NCBI GenBank assembly: GCA_003141245.1
Contig: PLLE01000025.1
Coordinates: 5,453 to 42,182, forward strand
Direction: 5' to 3'
Source of the DNA: Chloroflexota bacterium
GTDB taxonomy: Bacteria > Chloroflexota > Limnocylindria > Limnocylindrales > CSP1-4
DNA length: 36,730 nucleotides
The notes under the pieces were generated by a model that was not told where the DNA came from, made no database searches, and saw only the letters and a program-made list of their open reading frames with translations. The first letter of the stretch is position 1; every line of letters begins with the position of its first letter. The translations under genes and the position numbers were made by a program. Below are positions 25,964-33,831 of this stretch, in pieces.

Positions 25964-26773
25964 CTATGCGTCGGCGTGGAAGCTGTCGCCCCCGGCGATG
26001 TTGGCGCCGATGCCGCGGATGGCGAGGTTCATGTTGGCCAGGCGCCAGGTGGTGGCGCCCGAACCGGAGCAGGGGTCGTAGACGCGGCCCTTGTACGGCG
26101 CCAGCATCTCGACGAGCACGCGGACGACGCGCGATGGCGTGTAGAACTGGCCGCCCTTCTTGCCCTCCGCGCTGGCGAACTGGGCGAGGAAGTACTCGTA
26201 CACGCGGCCGAGGATGTCCCTGGCGCGGTCCGCCGGGCTGCCGAGGCCGATGTCGGACACGAGGTTGATGAGCTGGGCGAGGCGGGCCTTGTCGAGACCG
26301 GGGCGGGCGAAGTCCTTCGGGAGGACGCCCTTGAGGGCCGGGTTCTCGCGCTCGATGGCGTCCATGGCGTCATCGACGGTGCGGCCGATCGTGGGCTGGG
26401 GGGCCTGCGCCTTCAGATGGGACCAGCGGGCCTCGCGCGGGACCCAGAAGATGCTTTGGGCCTTGTACTCGTCGGGGTCCTCGGGGTCGGCGCCTTCGCC
26501 TGCGGCGGCCGCGGCGGCCAGCTCGGCGTGCTTGGCCTCGAACGCGTCGCTGATGTACTTGAGGAAGATCAGCCCCAGGACGATGTGCTTGTATTCGGCG
26601 GCGTCCATGTTGTTGCGGAGCATGTCGGCCGAGGCCCAGAGCTTGGGTTCGAGGTTGGTAGTGGCGCTGGCTGTGCCGGGGTCCGCGGCGGCGGCCGCGG
26701 CGCGGCCTGAGGCGGCCGTTCGCTGGCCTGAGGCGCCTGAAGCGCGGCCTGTTCGAGCTCCGCGAGGGCTCAA
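25964..26773 (-). pseudogene. hsdM: Truncated type I R-M methyltransferase HsdM
   Basis: The frame contains [36 protein letters not shown] and [15 protein letters not shown], the HsdM N-terminal helical domain. [19 protein letters not shown] and YDPCSGSG then begin the N6-methyltransferase domain. After GSG the protein jumps straight to [15 protein letters not shown], so about 25 residues normally between these points are missing. It stops at DSFHADA, before the catalytic NPPF motif. About half of the normal 500 residues are absent. No hsdS or complete hsdR is nearby. I give a TTG at 26773 as a possible start; an ATG at 26905 is in frame but adds atypical sequence. It cannot methylate DNA as it stands. 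Confidence 0.88.
26185..26228. repeat. 44-bp segment of hsdM copied at 29676-29719
   Basis: This part of hsdM encodes [12 protein letters not shown] on the minus strand. The same 44 bases occur at 29676-29719 with one difference (c at 26220, t at 29711). Two copies imply a second hsdM, now lost except for this piece, or a local duplication. Confidence 0.92.
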
Positions 26774-26973
26774 GATCGACCCCCAATTCCGGACGCTGAC
26801 GGAGCGCCGACTCCGGGCGCCGTCACCACGGAGGGCGGTACAACCGGACTTGTCCAGCCTACTCCGTGGGCAGCCTTCGATGCTTGCAGATTCGTGCACA
26901 ACCACGGCGGTGGCACGCTGGCCTGCGGCGCAGCACTGCTATTCGAGGCGCGCGCTGAGCGGCCCTTCCGCGA

Positions 26974-27593
26974 TCAGCCGGGGGCCCTCTTGGGCCGGTA
27001 GTCGCGGGGATCGATGGCCAGATCGTATGTCGCCTGATCCAGCCTGATCCAATCGGTCTTGTCGATGCCGCGCCGATTCGCATACGTCGGGCTCGCGGGA
27101 AAGGCACAGGCCATCTTGATCCACCGGCCCTGGTCCCGGGCTATCGCGCGTATCTCGTTGGCGACCTCGGACAAATCCTGATCCTGGCTGAAGACCAGAG
27201 CCACGTCGCAGGCCCCAACCGCACCAACCGCACGATGTCCAGGGCCATTCGAACGTCGATACCCTTCTCGCGTCCGATCCGGGCCGTGCCCTTGCCCCCG
27301 CCGGGCAGATCGACTGTCTCGTTCCGGTAGCGCAGTGGCCGAGTGAAGGCGACGACGCCTTCACTCGCCATGGCGTCGCATCTGGCCGCCCAAAAGCCGT
27401 TCCAGAATGGGTTGTCACTCCGATCCGGGACGCCCGTGTAGAACCTGATCCCGGCGACGGTCCAGCCTTGTGCTTCCGCGACAACCTCGGTCAGGCGTCT
27501 TGGGTCGTAGTTGGGATACGTGTACCCGAACGCCTGCTTGGCCGCGTAGAAGAGATTCTGTCCATCGACGAAGCCGACGACCCGCCTGGTCAT
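26974..27593 (-). pseudogene. NYN-domain nuclease with single-base frameshift
   Basis: The first frame from the ATG at 27593 reads MTRRVVGFVDGQNLFYAAKQ, with the NYN strand (FVDGQN, the conserved Asp and Asn), later IRFYTGVPDR, and GIDVRMALDIVRL, the acidic helix. At 27213-27216, where the plus strand has four C, the frame is lost. With one more C the protein would continue LGACDVALVFSQDQDLSEVA (Asp-containing third motif), WIKMACAFPASPTYANRRGI and end at 26974. The joined protein of about 205 aa is a complete LabA-like NYN nuclease. A one-base loss in a homopolymer could be real or an assembly error. It is not close in sequence to the NYN protein at 15.2-15.9 kb. Confidence 0.8.
27417..27495. 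repeat. 79-bp segment of the NYN gene copied at 30757-30835
   Basis: This piece of the NYN gene (from actccgatccggga to cctcggtcagg) occurs again without any difference that I can find at 30757-30835, just before the tRNA-Gln gene. The copies have the same orientation and lie 3.3 kb apart. Confidence 0.95.
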
Positions 27594-27617
27594 GCGGTCC
27601 GGACCCAGCTCGCGGGC

Positions 27618-27663
27618 AAGAAATAACCCCGCCCAAATTCCGTTGCCGGCTGATTGGGCGGGG
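27618..27663 (-). terminator. Possible rho-independent terminator (minus strand)
   Basis: ccccgcccaa (27627-27636) and ttgggcgggg (27654-27663) form a perfect 10-bp stem with a 17-base loop. Reading on the minus strand, the stem is followed by TTATTTCTT. It lies between the truncated RES gene and the NYN gene, so it could end the antitoxin/RES transcript or act as an attenuator ahead of the NYN gene. The loop is longer than usual. Confidence 0.5.
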
Positions 27664-27789
27664 ACGAAGTGCGCACACCATAGCGCGAGATTCCGGGTCG
27701 GTCAATGGCAGCTTCCGCGCCAAAATGGCCGCATCGGAGTCGCAAGATCTGGTGCACAGTCCCATGAAACCAGGGTGCGCTTCACTGCC

Positions 27790-27963
27790 GCTTACTCGCG
27801 CCTGCACGGGCGCCGCCGCCAGGGTCGGTGAGGCTGGCCAGGGGCGGAGAGCTGCCGCTTCCTGAGGTCCCGGCGCTTCGAATCCGTGCGGGCCCCGGAG
27901 GTTGACGATGGCGCCCAGGCAGGCCGTCCACCGGCAGACTGCCGTCCCTTTCGGCCGAAGGCC
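27790..27963. repeat. Repeat copy B (about 175 bp, shared with 25761-25937)
   Basis: This is the second copy of the island's dispersed repeat. It touches the end of the RES-toxin sequence at about 27964, and the RES frame runs through it to a stop at 27792. The gccgtccctttcggccgaag core is identical to copy A. Between the copies, ccggcgctt and ggagagctg blocks are also kept, while the first 30 bases differ more. Confidence 0.8.
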
Positions 27964-28070
27964 CGCCGAGGCTCCCGTCGCGCAACCCGCCAGACGGTGC
28001 CTGACCAGGCATGCGGTTCGAGCTTGGAGAGCCGCTTGAGCAGAACGGGATCCGGCTCGAACTTCTCCAC
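27792..28070 (-). pseudogene. RES-domain toxin cut off by repeat copy B
   Basis: Four bases after the ParS/Xre stop, a GTG at 28070 opens a frame reading VEKFEPDPVLLKRLSKLEPH and then WSGTVWRVARREP. This is the characteristic beginning of RES toxins (a Trp-x-Gly-x-x-x-Trp/Tyr-Arg strand), which degrade NAD+ in ParST/MbcTA-type systems. After about 37 residues the sequence turns into repeat copy B (AFGRKGRQSAGGRPAWAP) and ends at 27792. The family Arg, Tyr and Glu residues needed for NAD+ hydrolysis lie beyond the break, so the toxin is dead. The gene's position directly after an Xre/ParS antitoxin supports the assignment. Confidence 0.7.
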
Positions 28071-28074
28071 GGCG

Positions 28075-28431
28075 CTAGACGTACGCGCCGGTCTTCGGCT
28101 GCTCGATGACAGCGAGCACTTCGTCGGTCTTGTCTTCCTGTATGAGCTGGGCCGGCGTGGCGCCATGAAGCAGCCGATTGCGCGAGAAGAGCCACACTTT
28201 GGCGTCGCCCGGCTCGTAGAACTCCGAGAGCTCAGAGGCGAGCCATTCGAGCGTCAGAAGACGGTTCAAGTGGGACGGCTGGGGGTCGACTCGGCCCTGC
28301 TGCCATCTCGACACTGTCTGGGGCGTTGTGCCGACGAGATCGGCCACCTGGCGGCCCCTGATGCCCGTCTTTTCCTTGATCGAGTCCAGCTTGGCCGCGA
28401 CCGCACCCGGGCGGGCCCGCAGTCGCGCCAA
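28075..28431 (-). CDS. Xre/MbcA/ParS-type antitoxin
   Basis: From a likely TTG start at 28431 the product has 118 aa. It has a helix-turn-helix (GIRGRQVADLVGTTPQTVSR, WQQGRVDP) and then LSEFYEPGDAKVWLFSRNRL and LHGATPAQLI, the DUF2384 pattern (W..N..L.G..P..L) of MbcA/ParS/Xre antitoxins. These bind RES toxins and repress their own operon. No ATG lies in frame near the HTH, and the alternative long frame from 28572 would overlap the XRE gene, so a TTG start is preferred. The RES partner immediately downstream is truncated, leaving an orphan antitoxin. Confidence 0.8.
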   Translation of the reverse strand: MARLRARPGAVAAKLDSIKEKTGIRGRQVADLVGTTPQTVSRWQQGRVDPQPSHLNRLLTLEWLASELSEFYEPGDAKVWLFSRNRLLHGATPAQLIQEDKTDEVLAVIEQPKTGAYV

Positions 28432-28471
28432 AGGGCCGCTGAGCGAACACCGCGGAGCCTCCCGCCGCGCG

Positions 28472-28777
28472 TCAGTCTCGGGGTTTCGCCGCCACCGCAC
28501 CCGGCTGAACAACAGGCACGTCGCCGCCCGCGGCTCGGATGATCTTCCGAAGGCGCGAGTAGGACGGCTCAACCTGGCCGTTCTCGATCTTGCTGAGTTC
28601 CGGCTGCGGCACCCCCGATGCGGCTGCGAGAGCAGCCTGGGTCATCCTGGCGGCCAACCGAGCCGCGCGAAGCTGCTCACCAAGCTCAACCCGTTCCGAC
28701 AGCCGCTCAAAGGCGACGCGTTCCTGGGGGGTGAAATCCTCCAGAGCCTGATCCCTCAGCCGCTGGTAGTTCGACAT
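28472..28777 (-). CDS. XRE-family antitoxin (HigA-like)
   Basis: This 101-aa protein has a helical N-terminus (MSNYQRLRDQALEDFTPQER) followed by a classic XRE helix-turn-helix: LRAARLAARMTQAALAAASG, VPQPELSKIENGQVEPSYS, RLRKIIRAAG. It starts 64 bp after the stop of the HigB-like gene in the same direction, the toxin-first order of HigBA operons. It would neutralise the toxin and repress the shared promoter above 29579. The ParS-type antitoxin gene follows at once. The C-terminal PGAVAAK also occurs in the predicted N-terminus of that next protein, which could be chance or a trace of recombination. Confidence 0.88.
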   Translation of the reverse strand: MSNYQRLRDQALEDFTPQERVAFERLSERVELGEQLRAARLAARMTQAALAAASGVPQPELSKIENGQVEPSYSRLRKIIRAAGGDVPVVQPGAVAAKPRD

Positions 28778-28841
28778 CTCGCTGTCTCCCTTCGCAGGGG
28801 AATATGCGCCATCGCTTATATTCCGTCAATCGGTAGCGACT

Positions 28842-29579
28842 CTATCGGCGCTCGTGGTGCATAGCAAGTCGGCGCCTGGCGATCTCGATCTCCTGGGCCT
28901 GACGCCGCCTGCCGTCATCGGCGCCCTTGTCATAGCCGGCCAGAAGAAGAAGCAGCCGGCCGTTGTCCACTGCGAAGAACACGCGGAGACACGTGCGCTC
29001 CTTGGCAGACCCTTCGGGCTCGGTCCCGCCGTCTCGTCCCGGGAAGAGATCGGCTGTTTGCGCCGCGCACAGGCCGATCTTGAACTCGTAGAGACCTCTG
29101 CCGAGCCGCCGGCCGCGGCTACTGTTGTTGGCAACCTCGGGGCCGTCATACGCGAGGATTCGCTCGAGCGCGACGAACAACGAGGCCCTGCGTGACTTCG
29201 GGAGCTTCTTGGCCCACTCGACGACCGGGTGCCTGCCGGCCTCTTCGTAGAACTCGAGCTCCCATTGCGGCCCGGCTCGCTGTATGCCACTGAAGAGCGC
29301 TTGGTGGTCACCAACAACGGCGTTGAACTTGGCGAGAGCTTCGTCCTCGGTTCCTGTCGTGATTTCGAGGAGGTGCCAAACGTCGCGCCACGGGAGCACG
29401 TCCTCCGTGTCCTCGTCCAGCTCGGACAGGAGGTCGCGAAGATCGTCCTGGATCTGTTCGTAGTCCTTCGCCAGCTTCGCCGCTGCGTTGGGGTCACGAC
29501 AGATCTCGACAACGATGCTGCGGCAGTCGTCGAGCAGCTCGACACCACGTGCGAGCTTGGCCCTCTCACCGGTAGTCAT
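28842..29579 (-). CDS. HigB/Gp49-like toxin with long N-terminal extension
   Basis: The C-terminal part (about 100-245) fits the RelE/HigB (Gp49-like) mRNA interferase family: WELEFYEEAGRHPVVEWAKK, SRGRRLGRGLYEFKI, LRVFFAVDNGRLLLLLAGYD and EIEIARRRLA. HigB toxins cut mRNA on the ribosome. Two things are odd. The first 95 residues are an extra helical, acidic region (DLRDLLSELDEDTEDV). There is also an insertion of about 30 residues (AAQTADLFPGRDGGTEPEGS) between the EFKI strand and the LRVFF strand. Normal HigB is about 100-120 aa, so this is a fusion or an elaborated form. The XRE antitoxin follows after 64 bp. Confidence 0.8.
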   Translation of the reverse strand: MTTGERAKLARGVELLDDCRSIVVEICRDPNAAAKLAKDYEQIQDDLRDLLSELDEDTEDVLPWRDVWHLLEITTGTEDEALAKFNAVVGDHQALFSGIQRAGPQWELEFYEEAGRHPVVEWAKKLPKSRRASLFVALERILAYDGPEVANNSSRGRRLGRGLYEFKIGLCAAQTADLFPGRDGGTEPEGSAKERTCLRVFFAVDNGRLLLLLAGYDKGADDGRRRQAQEIEIARRRLAMHHERR

Positions 29580-29675
29580 CGATCCCCGTCGTACCCTTGT
29601 CAGCGGAGAGCGGCAGTCTGACCGAGCCCGCTTATCCCGCGCTTACCGCATCGGCGATCGACGTCCATCCGCCAT

Positions 29676-29719
29676 CGAGGAAGTACTCGTACACGCGGCC
29701 GAGGATGTCCTTGGCGCGG
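29676..29719 (-). pseudogene. 44-bp hsdM remnant
   Basis: The minus strand reads [12 protein letters not shown], equal to [12 protein letters not shown] in the hsdM at 26.2 kb apart from one substituted residue and one base. The reading leaves hsdM on both sides. On the right it joins the BrnT remnant within one base (29720), so this is a recombination joint. Confidence 0.85.
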
Positions 29720-29720
29720 C

Positions 29721-29858
29721 TTCGTTACGATCGGACGTGATCTCAAGGGCCGCTTCCTGGCCGTGGTAGCCTCCGAGAAGTGGCCCAAGCCACGCATCAT
29801 CTCCGCACGGCGCGCCACGAAGCGCGAACGAAATGAATGCGAACGACGACGACGCTGA
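29721..29858 (+). pseudogene. BrnT toxin 3' remnant, copy 1
   Basis: The plus strand reads FVTIGRDLKGRFLAVVAS and then PRIISARRATKRERNE to a stop at 29856-29858. This is the end of BrnT, a RelE-fold ribonuclease toxin whose C-terminus normally reads RYVTIGR ... RIISARxATxRER. The N-terminal half, with most of the toxin fold, is absent and replaced by hsdM sequence. The start codon of the next gene lies inside this frame at 29833. Confidence 0.8.
29793..29831. repeat. 39-bp perfect repeat of the brnT end (first copy)
   Basis: This stretch is identical to 30219-30257. In both places an ATG that opens a small ORF follows one base later. Confidence 0.95.
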
Positions 29859-30195
29859 TCTCGAACGAGTCGAGTTCGACTTCAGCCGGGCCAAGCTCGT
29901 GAACCGACCTAGCTCGCCCGATGGCTTCGGCATCGTCATCGATGGAGCGGTTGGGTACTCGCTCCGGCTGATTCCCTCCAACAAGATCCTTGGGCGTTTC
30001 GCGTCTACGCGCGAGGCCTGGCCGGCCGTCCTTGCCGAGATCGAGCGCGGGATCCCGGCGAAGTGCCTCGTCCTTGACTGGCACTGGGCGAATGGCAGGA
30101 CCGGTCGAGTCAGTTCCGGCCGGAATCTGGTCTTCACAGCCCGGTCCGGGCTGGGGCTCGATGGCGCGCGTCGGGACATGCGCGCCGCCAGCTGA
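29833..30195 (+). CDS. Small protein overlapping BrnT end, paralogue 1
   Basis: This 120-aa protein is not one I recognise. It begins inside the brnT remnant (MNANDDDADLERVEFDFSRA), the position where BrnA antitoxin would normally start, but it has no ribbon-helix-helix and is not BrnA. It contains GYSLRLIPSNKILGRF and PAVLAEIERGIPAKCLVLDW. The neighbour at 30259 has a similar middle (GRRIGEASPTSEAPLL, ATLAEVQRGVDPIGLSLLCD), so the two are distant paralogues. Both follow the same 39-bp brnT end. It is one of only two supported plus-strand genes in the island. It could be an alternative BrnT partner or cargo that travels with brnT. Confidence 0.62.
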   Translation: MNANDDDADLERVEFDFSRAKLVNRPSSPDGFGIVIDGAVGYSLRLIPSNKILGRFASTREAWPAVLAEIERGIPAKCLVLDWHWANGRTGRVSSGRNLVFTARSGLGLDGARRDMRAAS

Positions 30196-30203
30196 GTCCA
30201 TCG

Positions 30204-30284
30204 CCGCCACACTCCATCCGCATCATCTCCGCACGGCGCGCCACGAAGCGCGAACGACATGCATACGAAACCGGCTCGTTCTGA
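30204..30284 (+). pseudogene. BrnT toxin 3' remnant, copy 2
   Basis: The plus strand reads IRIISARRATKRERHAYE followed by TGSF and a stop at 30282-30284, a typical BrnT C-terminus. Only about 25 codons remain. The next small gene starts inside it at 30259, the same relative position as at the first copy. Confidence 0.75.
30219..30257. repeat. 39-bp perfect repeat of the brnT end (second copy)
   Basis: Identical to 29793-29831, 426 bp away and in the same orientation. It marks the second unit of a tandem duplication of brnT end plus small ORF. Confidence 0.95.
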
Positions 30285-30720
30285 CGCGGAGCGCATCCGT
30301 GCCTTCCGCGAGAAGCTCAGCCAGGCGTCGATCGTCGAGATTGACGACGCCACCGTGTACTGGCTTGAAGACCAAGACGGCCGCCGGATCGGCGAGGCGT
30401 CCCCAACAAGCGAGGCGCCCCTGCTGGCGACATTGGCGGAAGTCCAGCGAGGCGTGGACCCGATCGGCCTGAGCCTGCTCTGCGACGTTCCTGACGACGG
30501 TGCTCCTGATGATGGCCGATACGTCATCAGCACCGGCCTGGGTCTCCTCGACATGGCCGAGTGGGCTGCGGGCCTACCGCCGCGTCCGCGCGTCCCTGCC
30601 GCAGGTGAACTGCCCGGCTACAACGGCAATCGGCCGTTCAGTCGCCATATCGCCAGCGGATCGACGCCGGCGCAAAGCGGCCCGTCTACCTCTAAGTCAG
30701 GGCGCACCGAAACGCACTAA
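30259..30720 (+). CDS. Small protein overlapping BrnT end, paralogue 2
   Basis: This 153-aa protein begins MHTKPARSDAERIRAFREKL inside the second brnT remnant. Its middle part (VYWLEDQDGRRIGEA, LLATLAEVQRGVDPIGLSLL) resembles the preceding 120-aa protein, but overall identity is low, so the duplication is old or the copies came in separately. The tail (about 115-153) is low-complexity and rich in Pro, Ser and Gly, and may be read-through of non-coding DNA. I know no function. Coding status rests on the paralogy and the shared start position. Confidence 0.55.
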   Translation: MHTKPARSDAERIRAFREKLSQASIVEIDDATVYWLEDQDGRRIGEASPTSEAPLLATLAEVQRGVDPIGLSLLCDVPDDGAPDDGRYVISTGLGLLDMAEWAAGLPPRPRVPAAGELPGYNGNRPFSRHIASGSTPAQSGPSTSKSGRTETH

Positions 30721-30756
30721 CCGCCGACGACCCAGCACCGATCAACGCCCACCGCT

Positions 30757-30835
30757 ACTCCGATCCGGGACGCCCGTGTAGAACCTGATCCCGGCGACGG
30801 TCCAGCCTTGTGCTTCCGCGACAACCTCGGTCAGG
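30757..30835. repeat. 79-bp NYN-gene fragment beside tRNA-Gln
   Basis: This is an exact copy of 27417-27495, internal to the NYN gene. It is isolated here with no NYN sequence on either side, and lies 54 bp from the 3' end of the tRNA gene. It shows that NYN-gene DNA has been copied or deleted at the island edge. Confidence 0.95.
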
Positions 30836-30889
30836 TCCCCGGGACAGACTCGGCCAGTCAGGGGCTCAACTGAGCGTGAGAGGGGGAGT

Positions 30890-30964
30890 TGGCTGGCGAG
30901 GAAGGATTCGAACCTTCAATCCCCTGTTCCAGAGACAGGTGCCTTACCGTTAGGCCACTCGCCA
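30890..30964 (-). tRNA. tRNA-Gln (anticodon CUG)
   Basis: The minus strand folds as a tRNA. The acceptor arm is TGGCGAG paired with CTCGCCA (7 of 7). The D-arm begins TGGCCTAACGGTAAGGCA. The anticodon arm is CCTGT-CTCTGGA-ACAGG with anticodon CTG, and the T-arm contains GGTTCGAATCC. The discriminator is G and CCA is encoded (30890-30892). It lies 68 bp downstream of glnS, so substrate tRNA and its synthetase may share a transcript. Its 3' end points toward the defence island, the orientation expected for an integration site. Confidence 0.96.
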
Positions 30965-31032
30965 GCGAGCCGGGTGATATTACCCGATCCCCGCCTGCTG
31001 CGGGCCGCTACGGTCCGCGCGAGTTCGATCGG

Positions 31033-32730
<1,698 letters not shown>

Positions 32731-32857
32731 GTCGCGGCGGCTCCCGACTCGTGGCTCAAAGAGCCGCGTCTTTGCGCAGCAGGCGAAGTCTGCGTCGTTC
32801 TTGTTCGAGCGCGCCCGAGTTTACGACATCGGACGCCCGCCGGGTCAGGGCCGACCG

Positions 32858-33805
32858 TCACGCCACCGGGGCCACGATCACCCATTTGCCGTCCCACTCG
32901 GCGTTGCCCTGCTGGTGGTCCAGCGAGTCCACGTTGGGTGAGTTGGTCATCAGATAGGGCGTGAACTTGATCGTCTTCGCCCCGGCGTTCCAGGTCATCA
33001 GCGGGACGTAGACGTTGAGGTAGCCGTGCGATCGAAGCGGATCGCTCAGGTAGACGCCCAGGATGTCGAAGCTGGTCGAGCCGGTCCTCGGGTCGTCGCC
33101 CTTCACTCGATAGCCGGTCACGATCTGAGCGTGGTTTCCTGCCGAGGCCAGGATGCCGACGGGTTTTCGATACATGGCCACGGCGGTCACGGTGGCGCGC
33201 GCTGCGTCGATGAACGATTCGTACGTCAGGTCCCGGTAGACGTTCGCCTCGATGCTGCCCCAGCCGTAGTAGTTGAGGGCGTTACGCCAGCCGTGCGCGT
33301 CGGCTCCGCCCCAGGACAGGAGCATCGTCCCGTTCTTGCGCTCGTAGGCGAGCAGGGTTTCCATGCGCGTGTACGACACGTCCACTTTCCAGCCGCGCGG
33401 TTTGGTCGGGGCCGTCTGGCCTGGGGCCAGCGCCTTGTAATCGGTCCAGGTCGTTGCCATGTTGAGCATGATCTGGGCCGAAGCGGCGGTGCAGGCCGTC
33501 AGATCGGGGTTCTGGTAGCGAAAGCCCTGGGCGTCGTAGACGTTGAGGGTCCAGACCCCGGACACCGGGGTCTGGGTCGGCGTGGCGGTCGGGGCCGCGG
33601 TCGGAGCCGGTGTGGCGGTGGGTGCGAGGGTAGGGCTCGGTGCGATTGACGGCGAGGCGGTTGGCGAGGCCGGGGCGCTGGCCGGGCCCAGCGTCGGAGG
33701 GGGCGTCGTGCCGGTCGAGGCGCAACCAGCCAGCACGACCGGAATGAGCGCAAGCAGAAGAAGGACGGGATTCCCGGGCCGCGAGCGGCGGAACTTCCCT
33801 TGCAT
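32858..33805 (-). CDS. Secreted lipoprotein with C39-like peptidase domain
   Basis: This 315-aa protein starts at 33805 (MQGKFRRSRPGNPVLLLLAL) and has a lipobox VLAGC with the lipidated cysteine at residue 28. A Pro/Thr/Ala-rich linker (about 30-82) leads to a domain with CTAASAQIMLN (Cys105), WGGADAHGW, ASAGNHAQIVTGY (the likely catalytic His) and ILGVYLSDPL (Asp). This is the Cys-His-Asp layout of the Peptidase_C39-like papain fold. It probably acts outside the cell, anchored to the membrane. Substrate is unknown; related domains process peptides or are cell-wall-associated. The PT-rich linker resembles those of Chloroflexota lipoproteins. It is 26 bp after the VIT1-type gene's stop. Confidence 0.82.
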   Translation of the reverse strand: MQGKFRRSRPGNPVLLLLALIPVVLAGCASTGTTPPPTLGPASAPASPTASPSIAPSPTLAPTATPAPTAAPTATPTQTPVSGVWTLNVYDAQGFRYQNPDLTACTAASAQIMLNMATTWTDYKALAPGQTAPTKPRGWKVDVSYTRMETLLAYERKNGTMLLSWGGADAHGWRNALNYYGWGSIEANVYRDLTYESFIDAARATVTAVAMYRKPVGILASAGNHAQIVTGYRVKGDDPRTGSTSFDILGVYLSDPLRSHGYLNVYVPLMTWNAGAKTIKFTPYLMTNSPNVDSLDHQQGNAEWDGKWVIVAPVA

Positions 33806-33831
33806 GCCCGTCACGCTATGCGACCACTCCC

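Noticed and set aside
32737-32767. A T-box or other riboswitch before glnS
   Set aside because: Only a 7-bp inverted repeat is visible; there is no T-box sequence or antiterminator, and the leader is short.
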